A stretch of DNA of 64,000 nucleotides, taken from the NCBI GenBank assembly GCA_018675635.1, contig JABGXU010000007.1, positions 503,366-567,365 on the forward strand, given 5' to 3'. The DNA comes from Gammaproteobacteria bacterium. Lineage in GTDB: Bacteria; Pseudomonadota; Gammaproteobacteria; Poriferisulfidales; GCA-002705445. The notes beneath the pieces are model-generated. The model worked only from the letters and a program-made list of their open reading frames with translations. It ran no database searches and was not told the DNA's origin. Positions 16,761 through 25,025 of the stretch are shown one piece after another (position 1 is the stretch's first letter; every line of letters starts with the position of its first letter). The position numbers and the translations under genes are program-made.

Positions 16761-17312
16761 TTAATGTTTTGTCAAAAACTGAAGGTCCTCTCCACCGCCA
16801 GCTTGATGGCAAGCAATGCAGCCTTTATTAGCTCCTTTCATAAATTTACCTGCAATAAACTCATTTTTGGGATTTTTTAGAATTTCTCCATTAGGATTAT
16901 ATTTCACCCAAAACCAATTCATATTGGTAGGATCATAGCCAGCCTCCATTTTAAACATTACGGTGTACGCTTTCAGATACTTATTTTGATCTGTGTAGAC
17001 ATCCTTATTTGTAATCTTGTTACCCATGTGGTTTGCCTTGATAATAACCTGTCTATTTTCCTCATTAAATAAAATTGTTGTATTTAAAACCTGCTGAGTA
17101 GCGCCATGAGGAGCATTGCCTTGGAAGGGTTGAACGTTAATTCTATTTTCACCAACTAACTTAGCATTTATTAAAGCAACCCATAAATTATTGGCAAAAG
17201 TGATGTCGGCATCAGACCCATAAAATTGATCATCGGCAAATAGTGGTTGGCTAGAAAATACAGAGATAACAAGAGCCAGTGTCATAATAAGGGTTGAAGT
17301 AATGCTTTTCAT
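16761..17312 (-). CDS. cytochrome P460-family c-type haem protein
   Basis: A periplasmic protein of 183 residues with a signal peptide (MKSITSTLIMTLALVISVFSS, cleavage near LFADD) and a single C-terminal haem motif CIACH in NKGCIACHQAGGGEDL. The pattern PHGATQQ, YTVMFKMEAGYDP and WFWVKYNPNGE matches the cytochrome P460/cytochrome c'-beta family. Members bind NO or oxidise hydroxylamine. Whether the haem-crosslinking Lys of true P460 is present cannot be judged without alignment. It is divergent from the ECF sigma gene, and its promoter carries the same TGTAAC-N17-CGTA signature as the sigma gene's. It is probably that sigma factor's main target. Confidence 0.85.
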   Translation of the reverse strand: MKSITSTLIMTLALVISVFSSQPLFADDQFYGSDADITFANNLWVALINAKLVGENRINVQPFQGNAPHGATQQVLNTTILFNEENRQVIIKANHMGNKITNKDVYTDQNKYLKAYTVMFKMEAGYDPTNMNWFWVKYNPNGEILKNPKNEFIAGKFMKGANKGCIACHQAGGGEDLQFLTKH

Positions 17313-17349
17313 TAGAGTTAGCCTCTTTTAAGTTAGTTATGTATTTATT

Positions 17350-17378
17350 ACTACGACTGAATAAAATATTTGGTTACA
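17350..17378 (-). promoter_or_regulatory. ECF-type promoter of the P460 gene
   Basis: Minus-strand TGTAAC (17373-17378), a 17-nt spacer and CGTAGT (17350-17355) lie 38 bp before the P460 ATG. Both hexamers and the spacer length match the divergent sigma-gene promoter, and ECF sigma factors usually recognise AAC-type -35 and CGT-type -10 boxes. Confidence 0.65.
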
Positions 17379-17398
17379 ATTATGTTAAAATAATTTCA

Positions 17399-17427
17399 TG
17401 TAACTAAATACATATATTTTACGTATT
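17399..17427 (+). promoter_or_regulatory. ECF-type promoter of the sigma factor gene
   Basis: TGTAAC (17399-17404), a 17-nt spacer and CGTATT (17422-17427) are followed 31 bp later by the sigma ATG, with GAGGTG as ribosome-binding site. It is nearly identical to the divergent P460 promoter, implying positive autoregulation. Confidence 0.65.
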
Positions 17428-17458
17428 AAAATAAGTGTGAGATTTGAGGTGTTAATAA

Positions 17459-18016
17459 ATGAACTCAAGTAAAGATAAAAAATTAAGTGAGTTATTCATT
17501 AAAGCTCAAAACGGTAATGATTTAGCATATGAGCTATTTTTAATGGAGACAGCTAAGATTTTAAAATCATTTTTAAATAAACGTATGAATTCATCAAGCA
17601 ATGCAGAAGATGTGCTACAGGAGACCCTTTTATCAATTCACAACTCACGACATACTTATCTTTCTTCTAAACCTGTTGGTCCTTGGTTATATGCCATTTG
17701 TAAAAATCGTATGATAGATTATCATAGAAAACAAAGTCGTTTTGAAAAATTTATAACCGTAGATTCAGTAAAATCAGAAAAGTTTGAAATACTGGCTGAA
17801 ATTAATTGTAATGAGGAGGAAAGTGAGAAAGGAATTCAAATTATTGAGTGTCTTAATAAGCTTCCCAAAGCACAAAAAAAAATAATAAAATTACTTAAAA
17901 TAGATGGGTTTTCTGTAAAGGAAGTTGCAATGAAAACTGGTATGAGTGAAAGTTCAGTGAAAGTTACAGCATCCCGAGGTTATAAAAAAATTCGAGAAAT
18001 GTTTGGAGTAAAATGA
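17459..18016 (+). CDS. ECF-family RNA polymerase sigma factor
   Basis: A 185-residue sigma-70-family regulator. Region 2 spans about residues 20-85, with SNAEDVLQETLLSIHNSRHTY and GPWLYAICKNRMIDYHRK, the core-binding and -10 recognition parts. Region 4 is at about 125-180, LPKAQKKIIKLLKIDGFSVK then TGMSESSVKVTASRGYKKI, the helix-turn-helix for -35 contact. Its stop overlaps the start of the NrsF gene by 4 bp (ATGA), so the two are translationally coupled. Such pairs respond to oxidative, metal or light stress in other proteobacteria. The two matched promoters nearby are inferred targets. Confidence 0.9.
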   Translation: MNSSKDKKLSELFIKAQNGNDLAYELFLMETAKILKSFLNKRMNSSSNAEDVLQETLLSIHNSRHTYLSSKPVGPWLYAICKNRMIDYHRKQSRFEKFITVDSVKSEKFEILAEINCNEEESEKGIQIIECLNKLPKAQKKIIKLLKIDGFSVKEVAMKTGMSESSVKVTASRGYKKIREMFGVK

Positions 18017-18672
18017 AAATAAAAACTACAGAGCTTATTAAGAAAATTTCAAATGCTGGGGGCAAGACCAGAATATTATCAGGTCCTATCATTCGAAGTT
18101 TGAGATGGCTCTTGATTTCATTTTTATATTTAGCCATAGGATTGTCATTTCTTGGTATCCGAGAAGATTGGGTTGCAGTTATGCAATCTCCAGTGCTTTT
18201 GCTTCAGACTACTTTATATCTTTGCTTGTCTATATTTTCAGGAATCTCTGCTTTTATTTTAAGCGTTCCTGGTCAAGAAAGACGATGGCTTCACATCATT
18301 CCTTTGGTGACTCTAACCTTATGGTTTGTAATAATTCTATATGAAATTTTTAACGAAGAACATTTAGTTAATCCAGTAGGGTATTACTGCTTACGAGATA
18401 TTTTAATACTTGCATTTATTCCAGGTATCGCTCTTTTTATCATGCTTCGTAAAGCTGCCCCTCTTAATCTTGAGAAGACTGGAATGCTAAGTGTTTTAAG
18501 CGTTGGAGCCTTAGGTGCTTTTGGTACGCAATTTATTTGTACTATTGATAGTCCTCTTCATTTCTTATTGTGGCATTTTATTCCAGTTTTAATAATTGGT
18601 TTACTTGGTGTATTTCTTGGTAAATTATTTTTGAAAAACCATCTAAACCCTGAGCTTGAAAATAATGAATAG
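18013..18672 (+). CDS. NrsF-family (DUF1109) membrane anti-sigma factor
   Basis: A 219-residue protein with about six membrane segments after a short cytoplasmic N-terminus (KTTELIKKISNAGG). ERRWLHIIPL, GYYCLRDILILAFIPG and TIDSPLHFLLWHFIPVLIIG match the NrsF/DUF1109 family, which sequesters its partner ECF sigma at the inner membrane. Cys residues in GYYCLRD and QFICTID are candidates for the redox or metal-sensing thiols known in NrsF. Gene order (sigma then anti-sigma, 4-bp overlap) is the norm. G+C here looks higher than in the next operon, suggesting separate origins of the two island modules. Confidence 0.85.
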   Translation: MKIKTTELIKKISNAGGKTRILSGPIIRSLRWLLISFLYLAIGLSFLGIREDWVAVMQSPVLLLQTTLYLCLSIFSGISAFILSVPGQERRWLHIIPLVTLTLWFVIILYEIFNEEHLVNPVGYYCLRDILILAFIPGIALFIMLRKAAPLNLEKTGMLSVLSVGALGAFGTQFICTIDSPLHFLLWHFIPVLIIGLLGVFLGKLFLKNHLNPELENNE

Positions 18673-18725
18673 CTATATATTTATAAATAATTTTATTATT
18701 ATATTGTGATACCAGCTATTACAGT

Positions 18726-19403
18726 TTATTCAGTAATATTATTTTTATTAAATATAACGTAAGTTAGTGAGTAAGCAAATAGTATAATTATATATAAAAT
18801 ATATTTATAACTATTCAAAATATCTATACTAAAAAAACCCGAGTATAAAATAAACTCAATAATCAAATGGTACAAAACCACTGATAATAAGAAATACAGA
18901 ACTTTAATAGAATTTTTTGAATTCCAAAATGTAAACAAATTATTTATAACGTTGCAAAATGAAAGCAGCATAAAAATGCTTAAAAATAATAAAAATACAG
19001 CACTGTAATTACTTATTTTATGAATAGATAGCTCATTATAAATCTCATGAATTTCGTGCCCAACTATTAAAGATGTACAAATTGAACCTAAAAATAAAAC
19101 ATACCTTTTATGTTTTATGGAGTTATTTTTAGGCGAAATTATTATGAAACTTAAAATTATTAACGATAAAGATATTAAAAACATGGATATCGAGCTCACA
19201 AGGCTCGCCCCATTTATTGTGGTAAGTCTGGAAATAGTATCTCCTATATAAGTAATGGGGACAGAGAATGCTATGCCCAAAAAAATAGAGATATAAATAT
19301 ATCTTATCTTTATTTGAAAAATTTTATACGGGATTAAAATTAATGTAACTAAAATACCGGCTTCAAATATTTCGTAAATCATTTCAATTAAAATTTCTAG
19401 CAT
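18726..19403 (-). CDS. FTR1-like multi-pass membrane protein
   Basis: A 225-residue protein with about seven membrane segments. Two acidic intramembrane motifs, EIFEAG (11-16) in the first helix and GHEIHE (115-120) at the start of the second half, sit where iron permeases of the FTR1/EfeU type carry R-E-G-x-E motifs. The Arg and one Glu are not conserved, so this is a distant or degenerate relative. It is the last gene of the eight-gene island operon, 9 bp after the sensor kinase. A role in iron supply for the diiron protein, or as a membrane partner of the kinase, is inference. Confidence 0.5.
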   Translation of the reverse strand: MLEILIEMIYEIFEAGILVTLILIPYKIFQIKIRYIYISIFLGIAFSVPITYIGDTISRLTTINGASLVSSISMFLISLSLIILSFIIISPKNNSIKHKRYVLFLGSICTSLIVGHEIHEIYNELSIHKISNYSAVFLLFLSIFMLLSFCNVINNLFTFWNSKNSIKVLYFLLSVVLYHLIIEFILYSGFFSIDILNSYKYILYIIILFAYSLTYVIFNKNNITE

Positions 19404-19412
19404 TGTTAGTCC

Positions 19413-20723
19413 TTATTTGTTAAATAATATTTTTATAGAAGTGCCAGTTTTAAATAACTTAGAATTGGTAAGAAAAATTTTAGCTGAATGGATGAGAATA
19501 ATTTTTTTAACTATATTTAATCCAATACCGTTTGCCTCTTCGACAGCTAATTTATTAACCTTATAATTTCTATTAAAAATTTTTTCTCTATCCTTAGGCT
19601 CAATACCAATACCTGAGTCGTCAATTTCAAATATTACACTAGATTTATTTTCTGTAATTCTTATATTGATATTGCCATTTTCAAAATTATATCTCACAGA
19701 GTTTTGCACAAGATTTTCAATCATTATCTTTATAAAGTTTATATTGCATTTAATGTATTTATCTTCTTCGCTCATTATAATTTTTATTTTCTTATTTTTT
19801 ATTACGTTATAATTTTCAGCAACAACCTCCCTGGTTATAGCGTTTAAATTCCCTCTCTCAAAAATATTATTTTTATCATCGCTCAATATTCTATTCAACA
19901 GAAGAATCTGCTCTACTAAATTTTTAAGTTTATTAGTACTCCTGAGTAAAAAATTCACTGATTCTTGATCATTATGATTTTCATTTTTAATATTTATGGA
20001 ATGCATTTGGATAGATGTTATTGGCGTTCGTAATTCATGAGCAATATCAGCCGTTAACTGTCTTTCATATTTTATTGATTCATCAAGCCTTTTTAGCATT
20101 CTGTTAATTTCTTCTTCAAGCACACTTAGCTCTTCGGGAGAATTATCTACTGATATAGGCTCTAAATTTGTACTCTTTTTGCGTGTTAAAAGTAATTGCA
20201 TTTCATTAATGGGAGATAGGCCTTTAACGATTACCATCCATATATAAAAAGATAAAAATGGCAGTATATAAAGCAATGGCATCAAAGTTGATATTATTAT
20301 ATTTTCAGAGGCTTTTAAGTGTAAATCATAATTATCACCTACCATTATCCATACACCATAATCTTGAAAAAATTCTGTGTAAATTTTTATTTTTTTTTCA
20401 TTTATTTTTATTAATCTATAGCCAATAATAGGATTAATTATATTTTCTGACGACTGAATTAAAACTTTTTTATTCGCATTAAATATCTTATAAAACTGAT
20501 TAGAATTTTTATCATATAAATTATCTATATTATTATTTATAGATAAAATATTATTTTCTTCAATCAAGGAGTGCAAGTAATTTACTTCTATGGTTAATTT
20601 AGAGAGAAGCATTTTGTCAATTTCTTTTACAGAACTTTTATATCCATTATATGATCCGATTATAAAAAATATCACGATACTCGACATTATAGAATATATT
20701 AAATATAATTTTATAGATTTCAT
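19413..20723 (-). CDS. sensor histidine kinase (QseC/BasS-like)
   Basis: Inner-membrane kinase of 436 residues. A membrane segment at about 8-24 is followed by a periplasmic domain (about 25-142), a second membrane segment near 143-165 and a linker. The HisKA box has the phosphorylated His229 in TADIAHELRTPITS. The ATPase domain shows N-box LVQNSVRYNF, DDSGIGIEPKDREKIF and NGIGLNIVKKI. The periplasmic sensor part has no recognised fold. The gene overlaps the response regulator by 4 bp, so they form a pair. Its signal is unknown, perhaps the pathway product or iron status. Confidence 0.92.
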   Translation of the reverse strand: MKSIKLYLIYSIMSSIVIFFIIGSYNGYKSSVKEIDKMLLSKLTIEVNYLHSLIEENNILSINNNIDNLYDKNSNQFYKIFNANKKVLIQSSENIINPIIGYRLIKINEKKIKIYTEFFQDYGVWIMVGDNYDLHLKASENIIISTLMPLLYILPFLSFYIWMVIVKGLSPINEMQLLLTRKKSTNLEPISVDNSPEELSVLEEEINRMLKRLDESIKYERQLTADIAHELRTPITSIQMHSINIKNENHNDQESVNFLLRSTNKLKNLVEQILLLNRILSDDKNNIFERGNLNAITREVVAENYNVIKNKKIKIIMSEEDKYIKCNINFIKIMIENLVQNSVRYNFENGNINIRITENKSSVIFEIDDSGIGIEPKDREKIFNRNYKVNKLAVEEANGIGLNIVKKIILIHSAKIFLTNSKLFKTGTSIKILFNK

Positions 20724-21394
20724 AACGGCTCTGCTATATAACCAACACCCCTTACTGTCTTAATGATATTATCTGATATTTTTTTTCTTAGATTATGTAT
20801 ATGTACTTCGATTGCATTACTATTTATATCAATATTTAAGCTGTAAATTTTACACTCTATATTATCTTTAGTATGCACTCTGTTAGGTTGCATTGTAAAA
20901 ATATTTAAAATTTCATATTCTGTTGCTGTTAAATTTACTATTTTCTCTTTGTAATATACTTTTCTAGTGTCAGTGTTCATTCTTAGATGACCTAATATAA
21001 TAATAGAAGTTTTTAAAATTTTAAAATGTCTTTTTTGAACATCAACTCTTGCTAAAAGCTCATTGAAATCAAATGGTTTTATCAAATAGTCGTCTGCACC
21101 ATATTCAAAGCCTTTAATTTTATCTTCTATCGTATCCTTTGCAGTTAATATTATTACTGGAATATTTGGATAATTTTTTTTTATCCATTTTAAAAACACT
21201 AATCCGCTCTGATCTGGCAACCCTATATCTAAAATAATAACTTGAGGAAAATCAGTTAATGTCTTTTCTTTAGCGTCTTTTACATTTTTTGCTAGCGAAA
21301 CATTAAAACGTTTTAAACTAAAAGCTTTTACCAGGCCCTTTCCAAGAAGAATATCGTCTTCCACTATCAATAAGGGTATTTCATTTTCCATCAT
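20720..21394 (-). CDS. OmpR-family response regulator
   Basis: A 224-residue transcription regulator. The receiver domain has the acidic pair in VEDD, phospho-acceptor Asp56 in ILDIGLPDQSG, Thr in LTAKD and Lys in YLIKPFDF. The C-terminal winged helix includes LTATEYEILNIF and EVHIHNLRKKI, ending in VRGVGYIAEPL. It is closest in look to QseB/BasR. It overlaps the TPR gene upstream and the kinase gene downstream by 4 bp each. It probably controls the operon's own promoter; an inverted repeat is present at 25694-25719. Confidence 0.93.
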   Translation of the reverse strand: MMENEIPLLIVEDDILLGKGLVKAFSLKRFNVSLAKNVKDAKEKTLTDFPQVIILDIGLPDQSGLVFLKWIKKNYPNIPVIILTAKDTIEDKIKGFEYGADDYLIKPFDFNELLARVDVQKRHFKILKTSIIILGHLRMNTDTRKVYYKEKIVNLTATEYEILNIFTMQPNRVHTKDNIECKIYSLNIDINSNAIEVHIHNLRKKISDNIIKTVRGVGYIAEPL

Positions 21395-22029
21395 CTGATT
21401 TTTTTCTTGTTTAGATTAATTTGATTATTACACTTTTTGATCATCTGATTAATTTCTTTTTTTCTACCTAAGTCAGCAATAGGTCGACCTTTTCTAGGGT
21501 TAGCTTTTAACGCTATATTCAGATATTTCAGTGATTCCTTAAAATTATTTTGTTCGTAGAGGTATAATCCATAAAAATAATTAACATCTATTCCTTTAGG
21601 GTCAATTTTAATAGATTCTAGTAATAAATTTTTAGCCTTATCATCATCTCCAAAACCTATAGGCCAACTTGGCACCATTAAATATAATGCACCTAGGCTA
21701 GTTAAAGCTGATCCGTTAAGAGCATCTTGATCTATTGATATAGCTAATTCGAAATCTTTTTTTGCAGATTTTACTAATGCTAAAGACTTTATTGGGTTGG
21801 TAAATTTTGCATGAGAAGATTTTATAATTCCCCTCCAAATTATTAGATCAATATCTTTTACATTAGCAAGAATATCTTCGTATTCTAAAAATATTTTTAA
21901 CGCTTCATCGTTGTTGTCACTGTATGTTGCAATTGCCCAATGTTTTTGAACGTCTTGAATTTTTATTGAATCTAAAGCATAAGCATTAAATTGAATTAAT
22001 AAAATTATTAAAAAAATTATTATTCTCAT
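21391..22029 (-). CDS. exported TPR-repeat protein
   Basis: A 212-residue protein with a signal peptide (MRIIIFLIILLIQFNAYA). Two or three tetratricopeptide repeats follow, most clearly AKNLLLESIKIDPKGIDVNY and SLKYLNIALKANPRKGRP. The YLMVPSWPIGFGDDDKAKNL segment is found in TPR proteins related to TatT of TRAP-transport systems. It is probably periplasmic. Placement between the SDR gene and the regulator suggests an adaptor that could pass the pathway's signal or product to the kinase's periplasmic domain, which is inference only. Confidence 0.7.
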   Translation of the reverse strand: MRIIIFLIILLIQFNAYALDSIKIQDVQKHWAIATYSDNNDEALKIFLEYEDILANVKDIDLIIWRGIIKSSHAKFTNPIKSLALVKSAKKDFELAISIDQDALNGSALTSLGALYLMVPSWPIGFGDDDKAKNLLLESIKIDPKGIDVNYFYGLYLYEQNNFKESLKYLNIALKANPRKGRPIADLGRKKEINQMIKKCNNQINLNKKKIR

Positions 22030-22050
22030 TGCGACTGTCTCCTTTGTAAG

Positions 22051-22851
22051 TTATCTTAAATGTTTTTTAATTTTACCTATATTTTTTTTAAAGAAGTTAT
22101 CAATAATAAAAGGCATTATTGAATTAATTTTTAATATTATTTTCTCTGTACAACCAATGCTTTCAAACAAAGATTTGTTTTTTCTCATGATACTTATAAT
22201 TTTCTCAGCAACTTTTTTAGGACTATCAACTGTATTTTTCATTTCTTTATTTATATTGCTTATAATATCAGTATTAAGATTTGTATTTATTGCTCTAGGC
22301 GCTATATAAATAACTTTTTTATCTGTATCACTGAGTTCACGATTTAAGGATTCTGAAAAACCATATAATGCAAACTTTGTCGCGCAGTAAATATTATAAA
22401 ATGGGTATCCTAAGCTCCCAAAAGATGAGCCGATATTCACAATAAGGCAACTTCTAGAAAAGTAATTATTTTTTAATAATGAGGCAACCAAATTTATTAT
22501 TGAAATTATATTAACATTAAACATATTAATAGTGTCGTCTTCTGTAATATCACTCAAATGTGAGCATTTCATTAATGCTACAGTATTTACCATGATGTCT
22601 AACTTTTTTTCATGTGATAACTTATTAATTATTATCTTATAATCACTTGTATTTGTGAAGTCAATTTTTATAGTTCTGTGTCGCTCTAAATTTCCTAAAG
22701 TTTTTATTAAATTCTTTAATTTATCATTGCAAGTACCTACCAAAATAAGTCTAGCGCCCTCTTTACTCAATATTTTTGATATTTCTATGCCCAACCCGCC
22801 TGTTGCTCCGTTAATAAGAATTATTTTATTCTGAAAAAAATTATTATCCAT
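22051..22851 (-). CDS. short-chain dehydrogenase/reductase
   Basis: A 266-residue NAD(P)-dependent oxidoreductase. The nucleotide-binding motif is NGATGGLGIE (about 15-24), the structural Asn lies in MVNTVAL, the catalytic Ser in NIGSSFGS and the Tyr/Lys pair in YCATKFALYG. The C-terminus (FFKKNIGKIKKHLR) is basic. It is one of four enzymes of the island operon, separated from the diiron-protein gene by 6 bp. The substrate is unknown; a ketone or aldehyde made by the ligase or oxygenase is the plausible one. Confidence 0.88.
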   Translation of the reverse strand: MDNNFFQNKIILINGATGGLGIEISKILSKEGARLILVGTCNDKLKNLIKTLGNLERHRTIKIDFTNTSDYKIIINKLSHEKKLDIMVNTVALMKCSHLSDITEDDTINMFNVNIISIINLVASLLKNNYFSRSCLIVNIGSSFGSLGYPFYNIYCATKFALYGFSESLNRELSDTDKKVIYIAPRAINTNLNTDIISNINKEMKNTVDSPKKVAEKIISIMRKNKSLFESIGCTEKIILKINSIMPFIIDNFFKKNIGKIKKHLR

Positions 22852-22857
22852 TGTAAG

Positions 22858-23538
22858 TTAAGAGTCTAACCTCCACGTATTAACATCAATATGTGGTTCA
22901 TCAATACTTAAAAATAATGCTTTATATAATTTGAAAAATTTATTTGCAGAACATATTATTGCATCTTGATCATCTTTATTTATTACCGTATTCATAAGTA
23001 CTTGAAATTCTTTAACATGCTTTTGATCTATAGAACCATGAGAATACAAGTAACTGAAGCATGAATTATTTAATCCTAAAGATGATTTTATTGAGTCTGC
23101 AGCCTTATCTGCTAGATCAACACTCGTACCTTCAAGCACATAAACCATTCCAAAAAAAGATAATGGATTTTTTCTGTTAATTATATCGTAAGCATATGAA
23201 ATCATTAGTTCAGTTTGAAAATTTTCCTTTTCATTTTCGATAATTTTAGCGTCATACCCGCAATTTTCTATATCGCCTAAAATCCATTTTTCATGCCCGA
23301 ATTCTTCGTTAATATAGTCTTTTGCAGATTCTAAAAATCTTTCATTCGAATAACTTAATGTAGAGCCCATTTTCATCATCAGTGGTACAGTATGTTTTAC
23401 ATGATGGAATGCCTGAGATAAAAAATATACATAGTTTTCAAGTGAAATATGCCCTGACATCGATCTTTGCAATATATCAGTCTTGTAAAGATCTATCTTA
23501 CTATCATTTGTGCTTACCACTAACTTTTCATAAAACAT
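22858..23538 (-). CDS. haem-oxygenase-like diiron (TenA-like) protein
   Basis: A 226-residue all-helical protein of the TenA/iron-containing redox family. Potential iron ligands are arranged as in haem-oxygenase-like diiron oxygenases: Glu79 and His82 (NEEFGHEKW), Glu136 (YVLEGTS), and His167, Asp171 and His174 (SHGSIDQKH). TenA thiaminase would instead show a catalytic Cys at a fixed place. Relatives such as UndA, SznF and BesC oxidise fatty acids or amino-acid nitrogens. The start overlaps the ligase stop by one base. It is likely the oxidising step of the pathway; substrate unknown. Confidence 0.75.
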   Translation of the reverse strand: MFYEKLVVSTNDSKIDLYKTDILQRSMSGHISLENYVYFLSQAFHHVKHTVPLMMKMGSTLSYSNERFLESAKDYINEEFGHEKWILGDIENCGYDAKIIENEKENFQTELMISYAYDIINRKNPLSFFGMVYVLEGTSVDLADKAADSIKSSLGLNNSCFSYLYSHGSIDQKHVKEFQVLMNTVINKDDQDAIICSANKFFKLYKALFLSIDEPHIDVNTWRLDS

Positions 23539-25019
23539 TATATTTCTCCTGTGTTATATAACTTGTCAATTATTTCAATAAAAGAAATTTCAAAAGATTC
23601 TCTAATAATACTGTTATTAAACAATAAATTCTTTGGTATGGGGAAATCAATTTTTTTAGATTTTCGTATTTTTGAGTATTCTGGCAAATTTTTATTAATA
23701 TTATTTAAAACTTCAGTAAAAACTTTTTTATTAAATTTTTTATTTTTAACCCAGTAAAATAAACAACAATATTTTCTGCTGTTCCCAACAATCACAACAT
23801 TTTTAAATAAACCAGAGTTTAAAAAATTACTTTCAATTTCTTTTGCGAAAATATTTCTTCCGAATGAATTAATCAAGACATTCTTTTTTCTACCAATGAT
23901 TGTTAAATATCTATCGGAATCAATATGAACAATATCTCCTGTTCGTGTCCACTCATTATCTTGCATTATGATCTCTCCATTACTTAAATACCCCATAAAA
24001 CCATTATTTTTTATATGTAATTCGTTTTTTATGATTTTATAATTATGATGATCTAATATTTTTCCTTGTGTACCGTCTTTAAATTTTTTCGGGCTGTTTA
24101 ATGATACTACTGAGCAGCATTCTGATAACCCGTAGCCTTCATAAGCATTTATTTTATTTGCCCAGCATTCTTCTATTAAAGATGTTTTGGTAGTTGCTCC
24201 ACCAACTGCAATAAAATTGTTATTATTCAGAACAAGATTTTTTTCTTTAACATTATCAAGAATTAAGTTTAATATTTCTGGATAGCATATTATTGAGTTA
24301 GGTTGTATTATATTTATGGATTCAATCATAGTTTTTTTATTAAGAATTTTTACCCCATTAAAACCAAGTTCTTTAGAATTCCTGATTGCAATAGATTTTC
24401 CTAAATTCAATGATATATAAATTCCGGCAATATTTTCAAGTAAAATTGAATATGGTAATATGCTAAGGTGCAATAAATGATCGATATCATCAAATATTCT
24501 AGATAAGCTATTTACTGTATTAATGATATAATTTTTACTTAGGCATACCCCCTTTGGTTGGCCTGTGGTGCCAGACGTAAATGTTACTTTACTTACATTT
24601 TTAAGGAAATTATCTCCTTCTAATCCATATATAGTTTTCAGAACGTATAATTTTTTATCAAAAATTGTGATCGTATCTATAATTATTATTTTAATATCAT
24701 AAAGTCTCGTATTATTAATATAAAAATCTATATTATCTGTAACTATTGCTTCGACTTTCGCTGATTTTAAAATACTTTCTATCATTTCTATGTTAAAAAA
24801 TTTCGGTATAGGAATATGAGTTTTGTTCGTGTCGTGTAAAAATATATCAAGTATCACCCATGCTGCAGAATTATCTATATCAATGGCATATACGTTATAA
24901 CGTAAATCAAGTTTTTTACTAAGGCCTTTTATTTCATAAAATAGATCTTTATAACTTAAGTTGGAAATTGGCAATTGGAGGGCAATTTTATCACTATTTT
25001 TAAATTTTCTTATATTCAT
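23538..25019 (-). CDS. AMP-forming acyl/aryl-acid ligase (ANL family)
   Basis: A 493-residue adenylating enzyme. The nucleotide loop is VTFTSGTTGQPKG (about residues 148-160), A5 is GYGLSECC, and A7/A8 are TGDIVHIDSDRYLTIIGRKKN with the hinge Lys. At the C-terminus the usual A10 motif with catalytic Lys is replaced by LLFNNSIIRES, so the Lys that completes adenylation appears missing. It would activate a carboxylic acid as acyl-AMP, then pass it to CoA or directly to a partner enzyme. It is 6 bp after the thermostable-hemolysin gene. Substrate is unknown. Confidence 0.85.
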   Translation of the reverse strand: MNIRKFKNSDKIALQLPISNLSYKDLFYEIKGLSKKLDLRYNVYAIDIDNSAAWVILDIFLHDTNKTHIPIPKFFNIEMIESILKSAKVEAIVTDNIDFYINNTRLYDIKIIIIDTITIFDKKLYVLKTIYGLEGDNFLKNVSKVTFTSGTTGQPKGVCLSKNYIINTVNSLSRIFDDIDHLLHLSILPYSILLENIAGIYISLNLGKSIAIRNSKELGFNGVKILNKKTMIESINIIQPNSIICYPEILNLILDNVKEKNLVLNNNNFIAVGGATTKTSLIEECWANKINAYEGYGLSECCSVVSLNSPKKFKDGTQGKILDHHNYKIIKNELHIKNNGFMGYLSNGEIIMQDNEWTRTGDIVHIDSDRYLTIIGRKKNVLINSFGRNIFAKEIESNFLNSGLFKNVVIVGNSRKYCCLFYWVKNKKFNKKVFTEVLNNINKNLPEYSKIRKSKKIDFPIPKNLLFNNSIIRESFEISFIEIIDKLYNTGEI

Positions 25020-25025
25020 ATTATT

